DNA from: Scalesia atractyloides
Taxonomy: Eukaryota > Streptophyta > Magnoliopsida > Asterales > Asteraceae
Direction: 5' to 3'
DNA length: 64,000 nucleotides
Assembly: GCA_947069175.1 (NCBI GenBank)
Contig: CAMTDV010000017.1
Location: 34,543,126-34,607,125, forward strand
The first letter of the stretch is position 1. Each line of letters opens with the position of its first letter. Made by a program: the position numbers and the translations under genes. Of the stretch, positions 47,533 through 57,559 are shown piece after piece. Under the pieces are notes generated by a model. The model had not been told where the DNA came from. It ran no database searches and saw nothing but the letters and a program-made list of their open reading frames with translations.

Positions 47533-48944
47533 AAATTATTATATTTTGTTGGAGGTTTTTGTTTCGGGTGTGATTTAGATACATGTGAACTTTGTTTTGT
47601 GATGTTTAACATACTATAAGAATTCCAGTTTTGATTGTTGAATGTTGTCTGTCGGGTATGTTAGTTTATGAAATAATCCAAATATATTTTGACTGTCGTC
47701 AAATTTAGTTTCAAAGATAGTTTACTTTATTAACAAGCCTAAAAAGACGCGTTTGTTTCGTTAATAGTATATATATATATATTTATTTATAAAGTACACT
47801 ACCATCTATTAAAGGCATATCGATACAAGCATATGTTAATAGGTTTTAATCAACTTTTACGGACTGAAATCGGTTTGTTAAATGTGGATTTAGCCAACTG
47901 AAATTGGTCATTTATATGTTCAATCGGTCTCATTTTCTGATTTTAATCGGTTATTTAGGGACGTGTTTTTGCTGTACGACCTTACTCTTCTCCTTCACCG
48001 AATGTTTTATATTTTAACCAGGTGATATATATTCATTTGTGAGCAACTAACTACTGGGTGAGGGCAATATGATCTTTTACCACATTAAAGTAAAACCAAA
48101 AAAGTAAAAGAAAACTAGAAATAACATTCTGTTTGTGTGTGTGTCTGCGCGCGTGCATGCAAAGGTGCAACACCCAAGAACCCCACCATGAATCCTGTTC
48201 AATTGCTGAGACCACACAAAAGCTATGCTGTAGATCCGGCGATTATGCAACATCAATCATATTAAAAAGATGACGGTGGTTGTTGAGGCTGGAAATAAGG
48301 TGGTGATTCAGATGAGGAGTCGCCCTTATTTAAGGTTAAATCATATTATAATAATTCCGATTTTTCAATAAATGAGTATAATATTTATCCATATATATAT
48401 ATATATTATTACAAAGACTTAAAACTCTTATTTGAGGTTAAATCATATTATTTTTATTAAATAGGTATGATATTTTTCTTATTGAGTTGTAACAGGTTTG
48501 ATTTCAATTTCTTAACAAAAAGTGCAAAAGTTAGCCCATACCAAAAGATTTTGGTTTGATGGATAATTGAAAAATCAGAACACCAATAACGGAATTCGGT
48601 TTTAAAATTCCCTTAATTATAATTTTGGTTTGGGTAACAATGAAACTCAAACCCAACAAACTAAAAATTATTGCATGGCAACCTCGACATATATGTAAGA
48701 ATTGGTCATCTTTTCCCGCTTGAGTTTTCGAAGTCAGCAAGAACAATGGTGACGATCCACCACATCATCTAAGAATGGCTTTTTGGAATGATCTAATTGG
48801 TGGGATGGTCTGCATGTGACGCGTGTATTCTTCAGATAGTTTTTTTCAAACATAAACATCCAAGAAGACGCCTAAAAGTTTTTCTGTCATTGGTTTTGCT
48901 TCAAACACTGACTTCAGTTGTGGAGATCGATTGTTCCTTGAGCT
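47533..48944. other. Spacer between the eEF1B-gamma copies
   Basis: This includes the 3' UTR of copy 1 and the upstream region of copy 2. It holds (AT)n runs, a GTGTGTGTCTGCGCGCG patch near 48133, and two copies of GAGGTTAAATCATATTAT-like DNA (about 48335 and 48435). No other gene is seen. Confidence 0.5.
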
Positions 48945-51537
48945 ATGACGCTGGTAACACTTTCCTTTCAATTTCTGTTTATTTTGTTTCATTGCTGTTT
49001 TTTTGGTTCTGTGATGAGATGAATCTTTCGGTTCTTATTTAAATTAAATGGATTTTGGGTTCCGATGTTTATTTTTCTTCTAACCAATCCAGCTGTTTAC
49101 TCTTGTTTATGATGTCAGTCGGTCACCAATCTTTTACTTGTTTCGTGTAATCGATCGTGTTTTTTGAGGTTTTTTTGTACTGTTTTTTACCTTTGCATCC
49201 GATCATCTCATAAAATTCCGTATATATTTTTGCGTTATGCGCCTATAATGTATATACGGGTGGGCGCTCGAGGCGCAAAAGTGAAAGTGCACTAATTTTA
49301 ATGTTATTTTACTAATTTCGTGAATATAACGATAAAAGAGGAGATGGTTAATCATGCATTATGTGGTGGCGTTGATAGCCGAAAGACAAGGGGTACATGC
49401 ACTGATCGGACTTTGTCGTAATTGCTGAGTGTTATGTGCCTTGTGTCGAAGGCTTGATACAAAACTACTATCGAGCTGGGTCTCACTGGAAGCAGCCTCT
49501 CTGTTCCTACGCAGTAGAGGTATGGCTGTCTACATCTTACCCTCCTCCTCAGACCCTATTTTGGCTTTGCTATTGGTGGGATATGATGATGATGATATAT
49601 ATATTTTTATAAGTTGGCTACTTAAAAGTTATGGACATTTACATTTTTATCTAAATATATAAGCAAACTCACTTTTTAGGGTATTTTTGTACTGATGTTT
49701 TAAGCAACCTCAAGTTTGATTTATTAAAACCAAGTTTTTATGATTCATAGGATAACTATAGTCTATATATTATTTGTGTCAATAGTTTGCTGTTTGTTTG
49801 ATGTGTTATGTGACATGGTTGCAGATCATACATTCTGTAAAACAAAGTAAGAATGTGTACAAGGCACTTATTGCTGCAGAATATGTCGGTGTCGAAATCA
49901 AGGTGGTTGATAATTTTGAGATTGGTGTTTCAAATAAGACTCCAGAGTTTCTTAACATGAACCCTATTGGAAAGGTATTGTTTTTTTTTTGGTTAGATCT
50001 AATGATATGAGTCGGATTATACCGGGAACGTTTGTTTGTTTGGCTATTCGATCAACAATTGTTGATAAATGTAAAATGTTTTATTAAATCGTTTACAGGT
50101 TCCTGTTCTTGAGACTCCCGAGGGGCCTATATTCGAAAGTAATGCAATCGCTCGCTATGGTGAGAGATAAGTTTATTTTTGTAGTTTTGTTGGTTAATTT
50201 TGTTTGGTGATCCTTGTATGTTCATGTTGGTTGCTGCAGTTGCTCGTGTTCGGGTCATCCCCGATAGAATATGTTAGTTATATTTCTTATATGCTAATTT
50301 TATGCGATACATGGATAATTATTACATATATACTAAACTTATGTATTTCGTAAAATATATGTACAGGGCCAAATCGAGCAATGGATTGACTTCTCTGCAT
50401 TTGAGTTTGATCTGAATATTAGAGGCTGGTACATACCAAGATTGGGATACGGAAACTACATTAAACCTGTTAGTTGCTCCCTTTTTTTGGACCCCTAATT
50501 CTTTTTGTATGCTTGATATATTTTTCTATGGTGTTGACTCTGTTTTGAAGGTTGAAGAAAACTGTATTTCTGGCTTGAAGAGAGGCCTTGATGCTTTGAA
50601 CAAGTATCTTGCTTCACACACTTTCTTGGTCGGTGATGACATCACCTTGGCCGACATTATCACGACATGTAACATGTTTATGGCATTTAAATTATTAACA
50701 CCAAAGAGCTTCACGTCTGAGTATCCTCACGTCGAGAGGTACTTTTGGACCATGATTAATCAACCTAATTTCCGCAAGATAGTTGGTGAATTTAAGCAAA
50801 CAGAAGCTGTTATTCCTCTTTCTTCCGCAAAGAAACCAGAGGCGAAACCAAAATCTGAGCCCAAAAAAGAAGTCAAGAAAGAGGAGGCACCCAAGCCTGA
50901 AGTTCAAGCCACAGTGGAAGAAGAGGCACCAAAGCCTAAGCCGAAGAACCCGCTTGATTTATTGCCTCCGAGTAAGATGGTTTTGGATGACTGGAAGAGG
51001 CTTTACTCCAACACCAAGACTAACTTCCGCGAGGTTGCAATCAAAGGTATATATATATATATATATATACACATATATATACATTTTCTTTTCTTGTTTT
51101 CCTTGTAATATATATTACATTCGAATATCAAGCTCGTGTATTTTTGGATACTTGCAGGGTTTTGGGACATGTTTGATCCAGAGGGTTACTCACTTCGGTT
51201 TTGCAATTACAAGTACAATGATGAGAACACTGTTTCGTTTGTGACGATGAACAAGGTTGGTGGATTTCTGCAGCGTATGGATCTTGCACGCGAATACGCA
51301 TTTGGAAAGATGTTGATTATTGGAAACGAGCCACCATTCAAGGTGAAGGGTCTGTGGCTATTCCGTGGACCAGAAATCCCCAAATTTATAATGGACGAGT
51401 GTTACGACATGGAACTGTATGAGTGGACTAAAGTTGACCTTTCAGACGAGGCACAAAAGGAGCGAGTGAATCAGATGATCGAGGATCATGAGCCTTTTGA
51501 GGGTGAAGCCCTTTTGGATGCAAAGTGCTTCAAGTGA
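48945..51537 (+). CDS. eEF1B-gamma copy 2, 11-bp deletion in exon 4
   Basis: This is a tandem paralogue of the gene at 44587 with the same seven-exon structure: 48945-48953, 49825-49974, 50099-50159, 50240-50272, 50367-50468, 50551-51045, 51158-51537. Exon 3 is intact (VPVLETPEGPIFESNAIARY). Exon 4 is only 33 bp, 11 less than copy 1, so its GCTCGTGTTCGGG runs out of frame before the GQIEQWIDFS block. The rest is well kept (VERYFWTMINQPNFRKIVGE, KNPLDLLPPSKMVLDDWKRL, EALLDAKCFK). The linker between GST and EF1G domains is KKPEAKPKSEPKKEVKKEEA-like. If the deletion is real, the N-terminal GST domain would not be joined to the rest. A start Met precedes TL instead of the AL of copy 1. Confidence 0.9.
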
Positions 51538-51802
51538 TCTTAAAATATCAATTCCCTGGTGGTTTTTTGTTTCAGGTAGTGTGATTTAGATACATGTGAA
51601 CTATGTTTTGTAATGTTTAATATACACTTAAGATCAGAATAATAAGCCACTGCTTACATAACTATCCATTGGTTAGTACACTACACAAAAGACCAAGCCC
51701 CAAATAAACCTTACAAATCACTAGATGATTGAGTTGATTTAATTTCTACCTATTAGTTAAGAGACTTGAAGCTAACATTGACCATATCCGTTGATTATCT
51801 AG

Positions 51803-52901
51803 CTAGCGATATAGACTAAACACACGTCTTTTAGTCTTCTTTTCACCGTCTTCAACATGGGGAAGAGTTGCCTTAAACACTCCATCCCGCATCTCTCTCT
51901 TGATCATACAATCCTCCATATAGAATCCCTCAGGCACACGAACCCCAGCAATATAGTTGCGTTTCCCTTCAATAATCAACGTATCGTACTCAAACCCCAA
52001 ATCCACGTCCTGTATCTCGAACCCGGGCATGTTCAACGACACACACAACCCCTCTCCAGTCACCACTATCTTCTCCACCCCAGGCAAATTCCCCTTCATA
52101 TAAATCCCTTCACCACTATCCTTCTTATACTCTTCACCCCGGGTGGCCTATCACTTCGCAAAGCTCCTTTCCTAGATCCGATCGATCAAACACATCTGAA
52201 ACCATACACAAAATCATAACAATAATAAGTATAAGATTGTTTCTAGAACTAATTTCAATCGCAACAGATGACGGGCTTATTAATAGTACCACAGTAAGTC
52301 GTAGGACGAGGGAGCTTAACCATGGCGTCAACGAAATCAGGCATGACGTAACTATCAATGTTTTTGAGTACCGGAAGAGTTATATTAAACACTCCTTTTG
52401 AAATCAACACATTCAATTTACCGTTTACGTCAAGGTTACGCGGTAACCTACCTAATGCCTGCAAGGTATATTTGTTTAGTGATACTTGTTTTGAGATAGA
52501 TGCTGTCCACAACACGCTCACTATAAGCAACTGCTTGATATTCCCCCTTTGGCATTCGTAATCCGGGCATTTGTATGGATACGCAGGGGCCGTTTTCGGT
52601 CTCTGTTTTTGACATCCCGGGTATGTTTACTGTCAGCTCTTCATCGTTGGCCACGGTGATTAGCATTGATGGAACTCCCGCCAGATTATCCATTTGGTAT
52701 TTGAGAAATGATAGGTCGAATGTGACTGAAATCGGAAAGGAAAACATTAACAGAGAAGAAATTGGTACTTTTGGGTGGCGTATCATCCGCCGGAGAACAA
52801 AACGACCTCTTCGAGTGTTGACGGTATGCAGAGACAGAAAAGGGTACCGCCGTAGGGAACCGGAGAACGGAGGATGTGATGCGGAGCAGGGAGGAGACCA
52901 T
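51803..52901 (-). pseudogene. Small heat-shock protein-like gene, two diverged domains, broken
   Basis: The minus-strand start MVSSLLRITSSVLRFPTAVP followed by SVSAYRQHSKRSFCSPADD looks like a mitochondrial presequence. The frame slips near 52690 (SQIPNG stop; next frame MDNLAGVPSMLITVANDEEL). A first HSP20-like region follows (CVSIQMPGLRMPKGEYQAVA, then after another slip RLPRNLDVNGKLNVLISKGV and FNITLPVLKNIDSYV). After an intron ending TATGGTTTCAG near 52195 come DVFDRSDLGKELCEVIGHPG, one more slip, and a second HSP20-like region (CVSLNMPGFEIQDVDLGFEY, DGVFKATLPHVEDGEKK). HSP20 proteins are ATP-independent chaperones. Two diverged alpha-crystallin-type segments in one reading unit is unusual. 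At least three frame breaks make it non-functional as read. Confidence 0.7.
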
Positions 52902-52961
52902 GAATTTCGGTGAATTTCTGTGTCAAGTTGCTTGGAGAGGAAGGGTTTTTCTTTAATGTCA

Positions 52962-53930
52962 CAGGATTTTGGCCCCTGTTAAGTCACTTTTACTCCACAA
53001 GCCCAAAAAAATCTTTTAACATAATTATTTATCTACAGACAAAAAATTATACAAAGAAGATAGTTTCAATTATTTTTTTTCCTTAGAACGATAAGATCAA
53101 AGCTACAGAGAAGAGAGTGAGTGATGTCTTTTCTTGCTCAATTACTTGAAAATCCAAGAACTTCATCCTCACGCTTGCAACATTTGGAAACAAATAGCAT
53201 AAACAAACTGGATACATCTTTGAAGTTTTGGGTGGAATTTGTGGACAAAAGTGTAACAATGTTCTCTATTCAAGATTCCTAGCAGATTAAAATTAAATTT
53301 TCACAAAAATGCATGTTGTTCTGCATTTGACTCCCCTCATTCTCTCTCTACGCCACGGCCACCGCCACCTCCGTAACCACCTCTGTGCCGTCGCTACCAT
53401 CAACAGTCACTGCCGCTGCTCCACCGCTTCTCTTTGCCTCCATCGTGTCTACTGTTTGCTAGCTGAAAATCGCAACGCCTCGACCCAAACCGCCACTGCC
53501 GTCATCGTCATTGTTCTTTAATTCCCTAACGGCAACCCTCTTCGTTCTAAGGTAATTAAATGGAGCCGTCAACAAAAATGGACAGTAGAGTAGCTGACAG
53601 AAATCAGGGTGGGTTCAAGAGTGAAGCAAGAATGGTGTGATGTGGTGTAGCTGTGTAGGCCATCAGAAGAGGTGGAAGGGTTTGGGTTGGGACAACCAGT
53701 CTGATAAAGGGTTAGGGCTTTAATAGGGGTAGATATTTTTATGTAGGTGAAATGATATCTCATGTGAGGGGCACATGACCAACATTTAATCATATAATTG
53801 GATGGTGTTAGTGATGAGGGTCAAAATGGTTAGGAAAAATAACGTTGAAGACACATATGTTGAAAACTTCCTTTTTGGGCTTATAGGGTAAAAGTGACTT
53901 AACCATAGAGGTCAAAATCCTAATTTACTC
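52962..53930. mobile_element. Mutator-like TIR element, 969 bp
   Basis: The right end read inward is GAGTAAATTAGGATTTTGAC; the left end starts CAGGATTTTGGCCCCTG. Both continue as GTTAAGTCACTTTTAC and end in AAGCCCAAAAA, giving inverted repeats of about 50 bases. Flanking 9-mers are TTAATGTCA and TTAATGTTA (8 of 9 match). The interior has no recognised protein. The left end seems to have lost a few terminal bases compared with the right. Confidence 0.75.
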
Positions 53931-54029
53931 TTAATGTTATTTCTCAACAACAAAGTTACATTTTTATTTTCAACTAGAGTTGATCCCTGCGTTGGAATTA
54001 ATGTTATTTCTCAACAACAAAGTTACATT

Positions 54030-54940
54030 TTTCAACTAGAGTTGATCCAGGGCTGTCTTCGAAAATTATATAAGTTTTTTTTGGCCCTGTGTTAGATGAA
54101 AATTTGGGCCCTATTCGCAAATCTTCACACATTCAAATCTATGAAAATTGGCAAATTAGGCCACAAAATCACAAATCCAAAATTCTTAAAATGCCTAAAA
54201 ACGTTTTTGTTTCATAAATATAGGCCATTTAAGATTTAAAAAAAACATATAAAATTGTTTTTAGTATTTATTAGTGTAGTTTAGAAGTATGATTAATGTA
54301 ACCTTTGCCATTAAAAATACATAGCCCTAACTAAATCATAATTCCACACACAAAAGTTTATACATTACAACAAAGTAGAAATGACTTCCCTTTTATTTAA
54401 TTATGCGGGAGAAATATTAGTAATAAGAAACATGCCCTTGAATATATTATCATATATATATATGAATAAGGCCCTAAATAATAAGAAACGATTAAAAAAA
54501 TATGTATAGATGCATGATTCGAACCTGCATCTTGTGGGAAACAACAAGAGTGCTCAGCCAATGAGCTATATCAACATATATTAACAACTTTGATTTGTAT
54601 ATAATTAATACATAAAATAAGAACTTTTTGGGCCCCTAAAAACTTTGGGCCCTATTCGGTGGTCCATCCGGCACACCCTACAAGCCAAGCCTGAGTTGAT
54701 CCCCCTACGATGGAGAGGCTGGTTTATTTAACACGATTTAAAACGTTCATCCTAAATTAACAACTTTGATTTGTATATAATTAATACATAAAATAAGAAG
54801 TTTTTGGGCCCCTAAAAACTTTGGGCCCTGTTCGATGGCCCATCCGGTACACCATACGGGCCGGGCCCGAGTTGACCCCCCTACGATGAAGAGGCTGGTT
54901 TATTTTAACATGATTTAAAACGTTCATCCTAAATTAGAAA
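54030..54940. repeat. GGGCCC-rich element with tRNA-like core and 176-bp tandem copy
   Basis: The block begins AGGGCTGTCTTCGAAAAT and contains TTTGGGCCCTATTCG and TTTTTGGGCCCCTAAAAAC words typical of a widespread plant DNA element. The unit starting TTAACAACTTTGATTTGT at 54581 is repeated at 54757 (period 176) with GACCCCCCTACGATG-like ends. A tRNA-like segment lies inside at 54500-54575. Exact ends of the element are not clear. Confidence 0.6.
54500..54575 (-). other. tRNA-like segment
   Basis: The minus strand reads TATAGCTCATTGGCTGAGCA (A-box with a D-arm-like GCTC...GAGC stem). A CTTGT...ACAAG stem follows, and then AGGTTCGAATCATGC (B-box in a T-arm-like stem). The acceptor arms do not pair, so it is unlikely to be a working tRNA gene. 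It is probably a tRNA pseudogene carried by the surrounding repeat. Confidence 0.6.
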
Positions 54941-55075
54941 GCGAAATAATGGTCAGTACAAATTGTATACTAAGACGTATGTAAAAATAGAAAATTTTGG
55001 ACGCACTAGCGTCCAATATCATGTTGCGCAGTACCAAAAGGATACTGATGTGAAAACATTTAAAGAATTGTTAAA

Positions 55076-56051
55076 GAGTAAACTGTCATTTTGGTCCCTG
55101 AAGTTTGGCTAGTTTTGTCACTTTAGTCCTAATCTCAAATTTTTTTTATCTGTGTCCCTATGGTTTATTTTTGTTACCATTTTAGTCCAAAAGTAATATT
55201 TGTCTTCTAAAATCATGCTATTGTCTTCTTTTCTTCATGTGTAAAATATCATTTTAAACAATAATATATATATATATAAACCCACACACTCTCTCCCTAT
55301 AAACACCCATCTCTCTCTCCTCTCCAGCAAACACCACCTGAGCAAAAATCAACCTCATCATAAATAACCCAATCACCAGAAGGAAATCTAGCAAGAGGCT
55401 GTCTACCCAACATACTCCCAATTTCATTATGCTCAAACAACTTATTCCTCATCCTCAATGGCACCAATTCAAGAATCAAATCAAGCTCAGACTCCACATG
55501 AGACTGAGATCTAGAAGCCGAATTCAACGAAATCAAGCTCAGACCCCTCGGCCGGCGCACTTCCGGCGACCGACCCGGTCGAACAGATCCGCCCACCATG
55601 TGTACGACGAAATGCCCCAGAGAAAGAACTTGAAAATTTGGAGTATTGCAGGTATGCAAAAGGTGAAGGGTGTACAGTGGTGGAGGGGAGACAGTGGTGG
55701 TGGGTGTACGGTGGTGGAGGGGAGCCAATTTGCGGTGGGATTTACTGGTCGTCTGTTTTGGTTTTGCAGATGGACCTGCAGAAGATCTCTATGGAGTGTT
55801 CGGAGACGATTAGGGTTTGGGAAGATTTGGGAAAGGAGATGGGCTTTTATAGGGTGGTTGTAAATGATAAAATTACCCCTATACAAAAGACAAAACTTGA
55901 GGGTTTAATTATAGGGAATCTGGCCTAATTTTACTTTTGAACTAAAATGACAACAAAAATGAAACCACAAAGATTTAGATACAAAATGTTTGAGATTTGG
56001 ACTAAAATGGTAAAACTGACCAAACCTTAGGGACCAAATGACAGTTTACTC
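55076..56051. mobile_element. Pack-MULE, 976 bp, carrying a gene fragment
   Basis: The ends are long inverted repeats of about 110-130 bases, starting GAGTAAACTGTCATTTTGGT at the left and GAGTAAACTGTCATTTGGTC as the inverse at the right. They continue through TTTAGTCC, ATCTCAAA and TTTTAGT(C/T)CAAAAGT. Flanking 9-mers are ATTGTTAAA and ATTATTAAA (8 of 9 match). This is the architecture of a Mutator-like element. The interior holds a captured host gene fragment on the minus strand. Confidence 0.88.
55345..55527 (-). pseudogene. Captured Ycf45/SPD1-like gene fragment
   Basis: The minus strand reads ASRSQSHVESELDLILELVP, then LRMRNKLFEHNEIG, then SMLGRQPLARFPSGDWVIYD. This resembles the segment just before the P-loop ATPase domain of plant Ycf45-like proteins (the group including the Arabidopsis plastid protein SPD1). 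In that family EIG is normally followed by a short helix (of the type ELIEVVMD) before LGR(K)PLARFPSGDW, and this stretch is missing here. No ATPase domain is present. Roughly 60 codons were captured; flanking sequence in the element is not recognisable. Identification is from memory of the motif. Confidence 0.6.
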
Positions 56052-56579
56052 ATTATTAAAAAAACATTTAGTTAAATAAAAAAGCCATTTAATTAAGTAT
56101 AAAAAATTGTATACAATTTAGATATAGCTATCAATTAAAATTTAAAATATAACAAACTTAAAATAGTCCATAACCAAATTGTTATTAAAATAAACTAGTT
56201 AGATTCCCTGCCCGCGTTGCGGGGCGATGGCCGAATAATGAGCGAGTGTTAGGCAGCTCATTGACACGGAAAACAACTAAATCGAGTCAACCAATAAAAA
56301 CATAACACCTTTATAGTTTTGCTAAAGAAACTAAAACAATGGCAATACTGTTATTTTTAACTAATGGAAAGTTATATTTTTTTTCACTGGTGTAGAAAGC
56401 AAAATGTATTTAGGTAGAAAAGATTTCCATCATCTTATAAGAATGGTTTGATTGTCACTCTAAACCGATTTGGAATTTACATCTCCACCCTCTCTTAGGG
56501 AGCCAATGTCCTCGCTGGCACATCAGCTCGGCCCCTAGCTTTGATACCATTTGTAAAGTGATGGCAGTACTGGAAATTC

Positions 56580-57150
56580 AAACAAGGGGCAAAAGTGTAA
56601 ATATGCGCAAGGGCGAATTCGTACTTTTGAACCTAGGGCAACACAGTAATATAAATTTAAACTAAAGGCACAATCGTAATTTTAGGCCGGAGGCAAAAGT
56701 ATAATTTATTTGAACTAAGGGCATAATCGTAATTTTGAGTTGGAGTGAAAAGCGTAATTTTATTTTGAACAGGGGCAAAAACGTATTTTTTAATTGAGGG
56801 TAAAATCATAATTTTTTGAACGGGGAAAAATCGTAAATTTAAGGTGGGGGCGAGAACAATTTTTTTCATTTGAGTAGGGGTGGAAACGTAATTTTGAGCT
56901 GAGGGCGATATTGTAATTTTGAGTGGGGTGAAAAGCGTAGTTTTATTTTTAGTAGGGGACAAAATCGTAATTTTAAAGTGGGGCAAACCCGTAATTTTAC
57001 AGCGTAAACAAATAATAAACGGTTGGTCCAATGGAGGAGTACCAGGCCAACTGTCTGACACTATTCCAGGGGCAACCCGTAATTTTACAGCGTTAACAAA
57101 TAATAAACGGCTGGTCAAATGGAAGAGTGCCAGACCAACTGCCTGACACT
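56580..57150 (+). repeat. Degenerate GGGCAAAATCGTAATTTT repeat and a duplicated 70-bp end
   Basis: From 56580 to 57000 the word GGGGCAAAAnCGTAATTTTn recurs about a dozen times at irregular spacing near 30-40 bases. Then a unit AACCCGTAATTTTACAGCGT with AACAAATAATAAACGG(T/C)TGGTC and CTGACACTATTCC appears twice (about 56987-57068 and 57074-57153). No gene is supported; long open frames here come from the repeat. Confidence 0.75.
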
Positions 57151-57420
57151 ATTCCTTTTTTTATGTTAAAGTCACTGTTCAAATAATTCTGTTTTAATGT
57201 ATTGATAATATCTTATATAAATATTCATACATTATATACACCGATTGAGTAGACTCCTATATGTCTATGTAAAACAAATCAAAGAGTGGCCAAAAACTTT
57301 GAAAAATTTAATGATCCAAGTTAAGAAACAAAATTTCACTATTTCTCGTGATGATGTGAATTAATATATATGAACAATTTCGTATAAAACAAATAAATCT
57401 TAATGTATCTATCTAGGGAA

Positions 57421-57551
57421 GAGTGAATACGGTGCTGTTAGGTGTGTAACCTTACACGTGAAACTTATGAAACTTATCAAACAACCTGATTTTGTTTAAT
57501 TTTGATTGATTTCACGTGTAAGGTTACACGTCTAACGGCATCGTATTCACT
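57421..57551. repeat. Fold-back MITE, about 130 bp
   Basis: GTGAATACGGTGCTGTTAGG and GTGTAACCTTACACGTGAAA at the left are inverted at the right (TTTCACGTGTAAGGTTACAC, GTCTAACGGCATCGTATTCA). More than 40 bases can pair with few mismatches around a spacer of about 40 bases. I could not find a target duplication. Confidence 0.75.
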
Positions 57552-57559
57552 TACTCTAT

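Noticed and set aside
53309..53521. Plus-strand open frame inside the 969-bp Mutator-like element
   Set aside because: No recognisable domain, no matching splice context, and the C-rich CTCTCTCTACG stretch explains the open frame.
56657..57118. Minus-strand open frame of 153 codons
   Set aside because: It is built from the GGGCAAAATCGTAATTTT repeat and shows only repeated low-complexity peptides.
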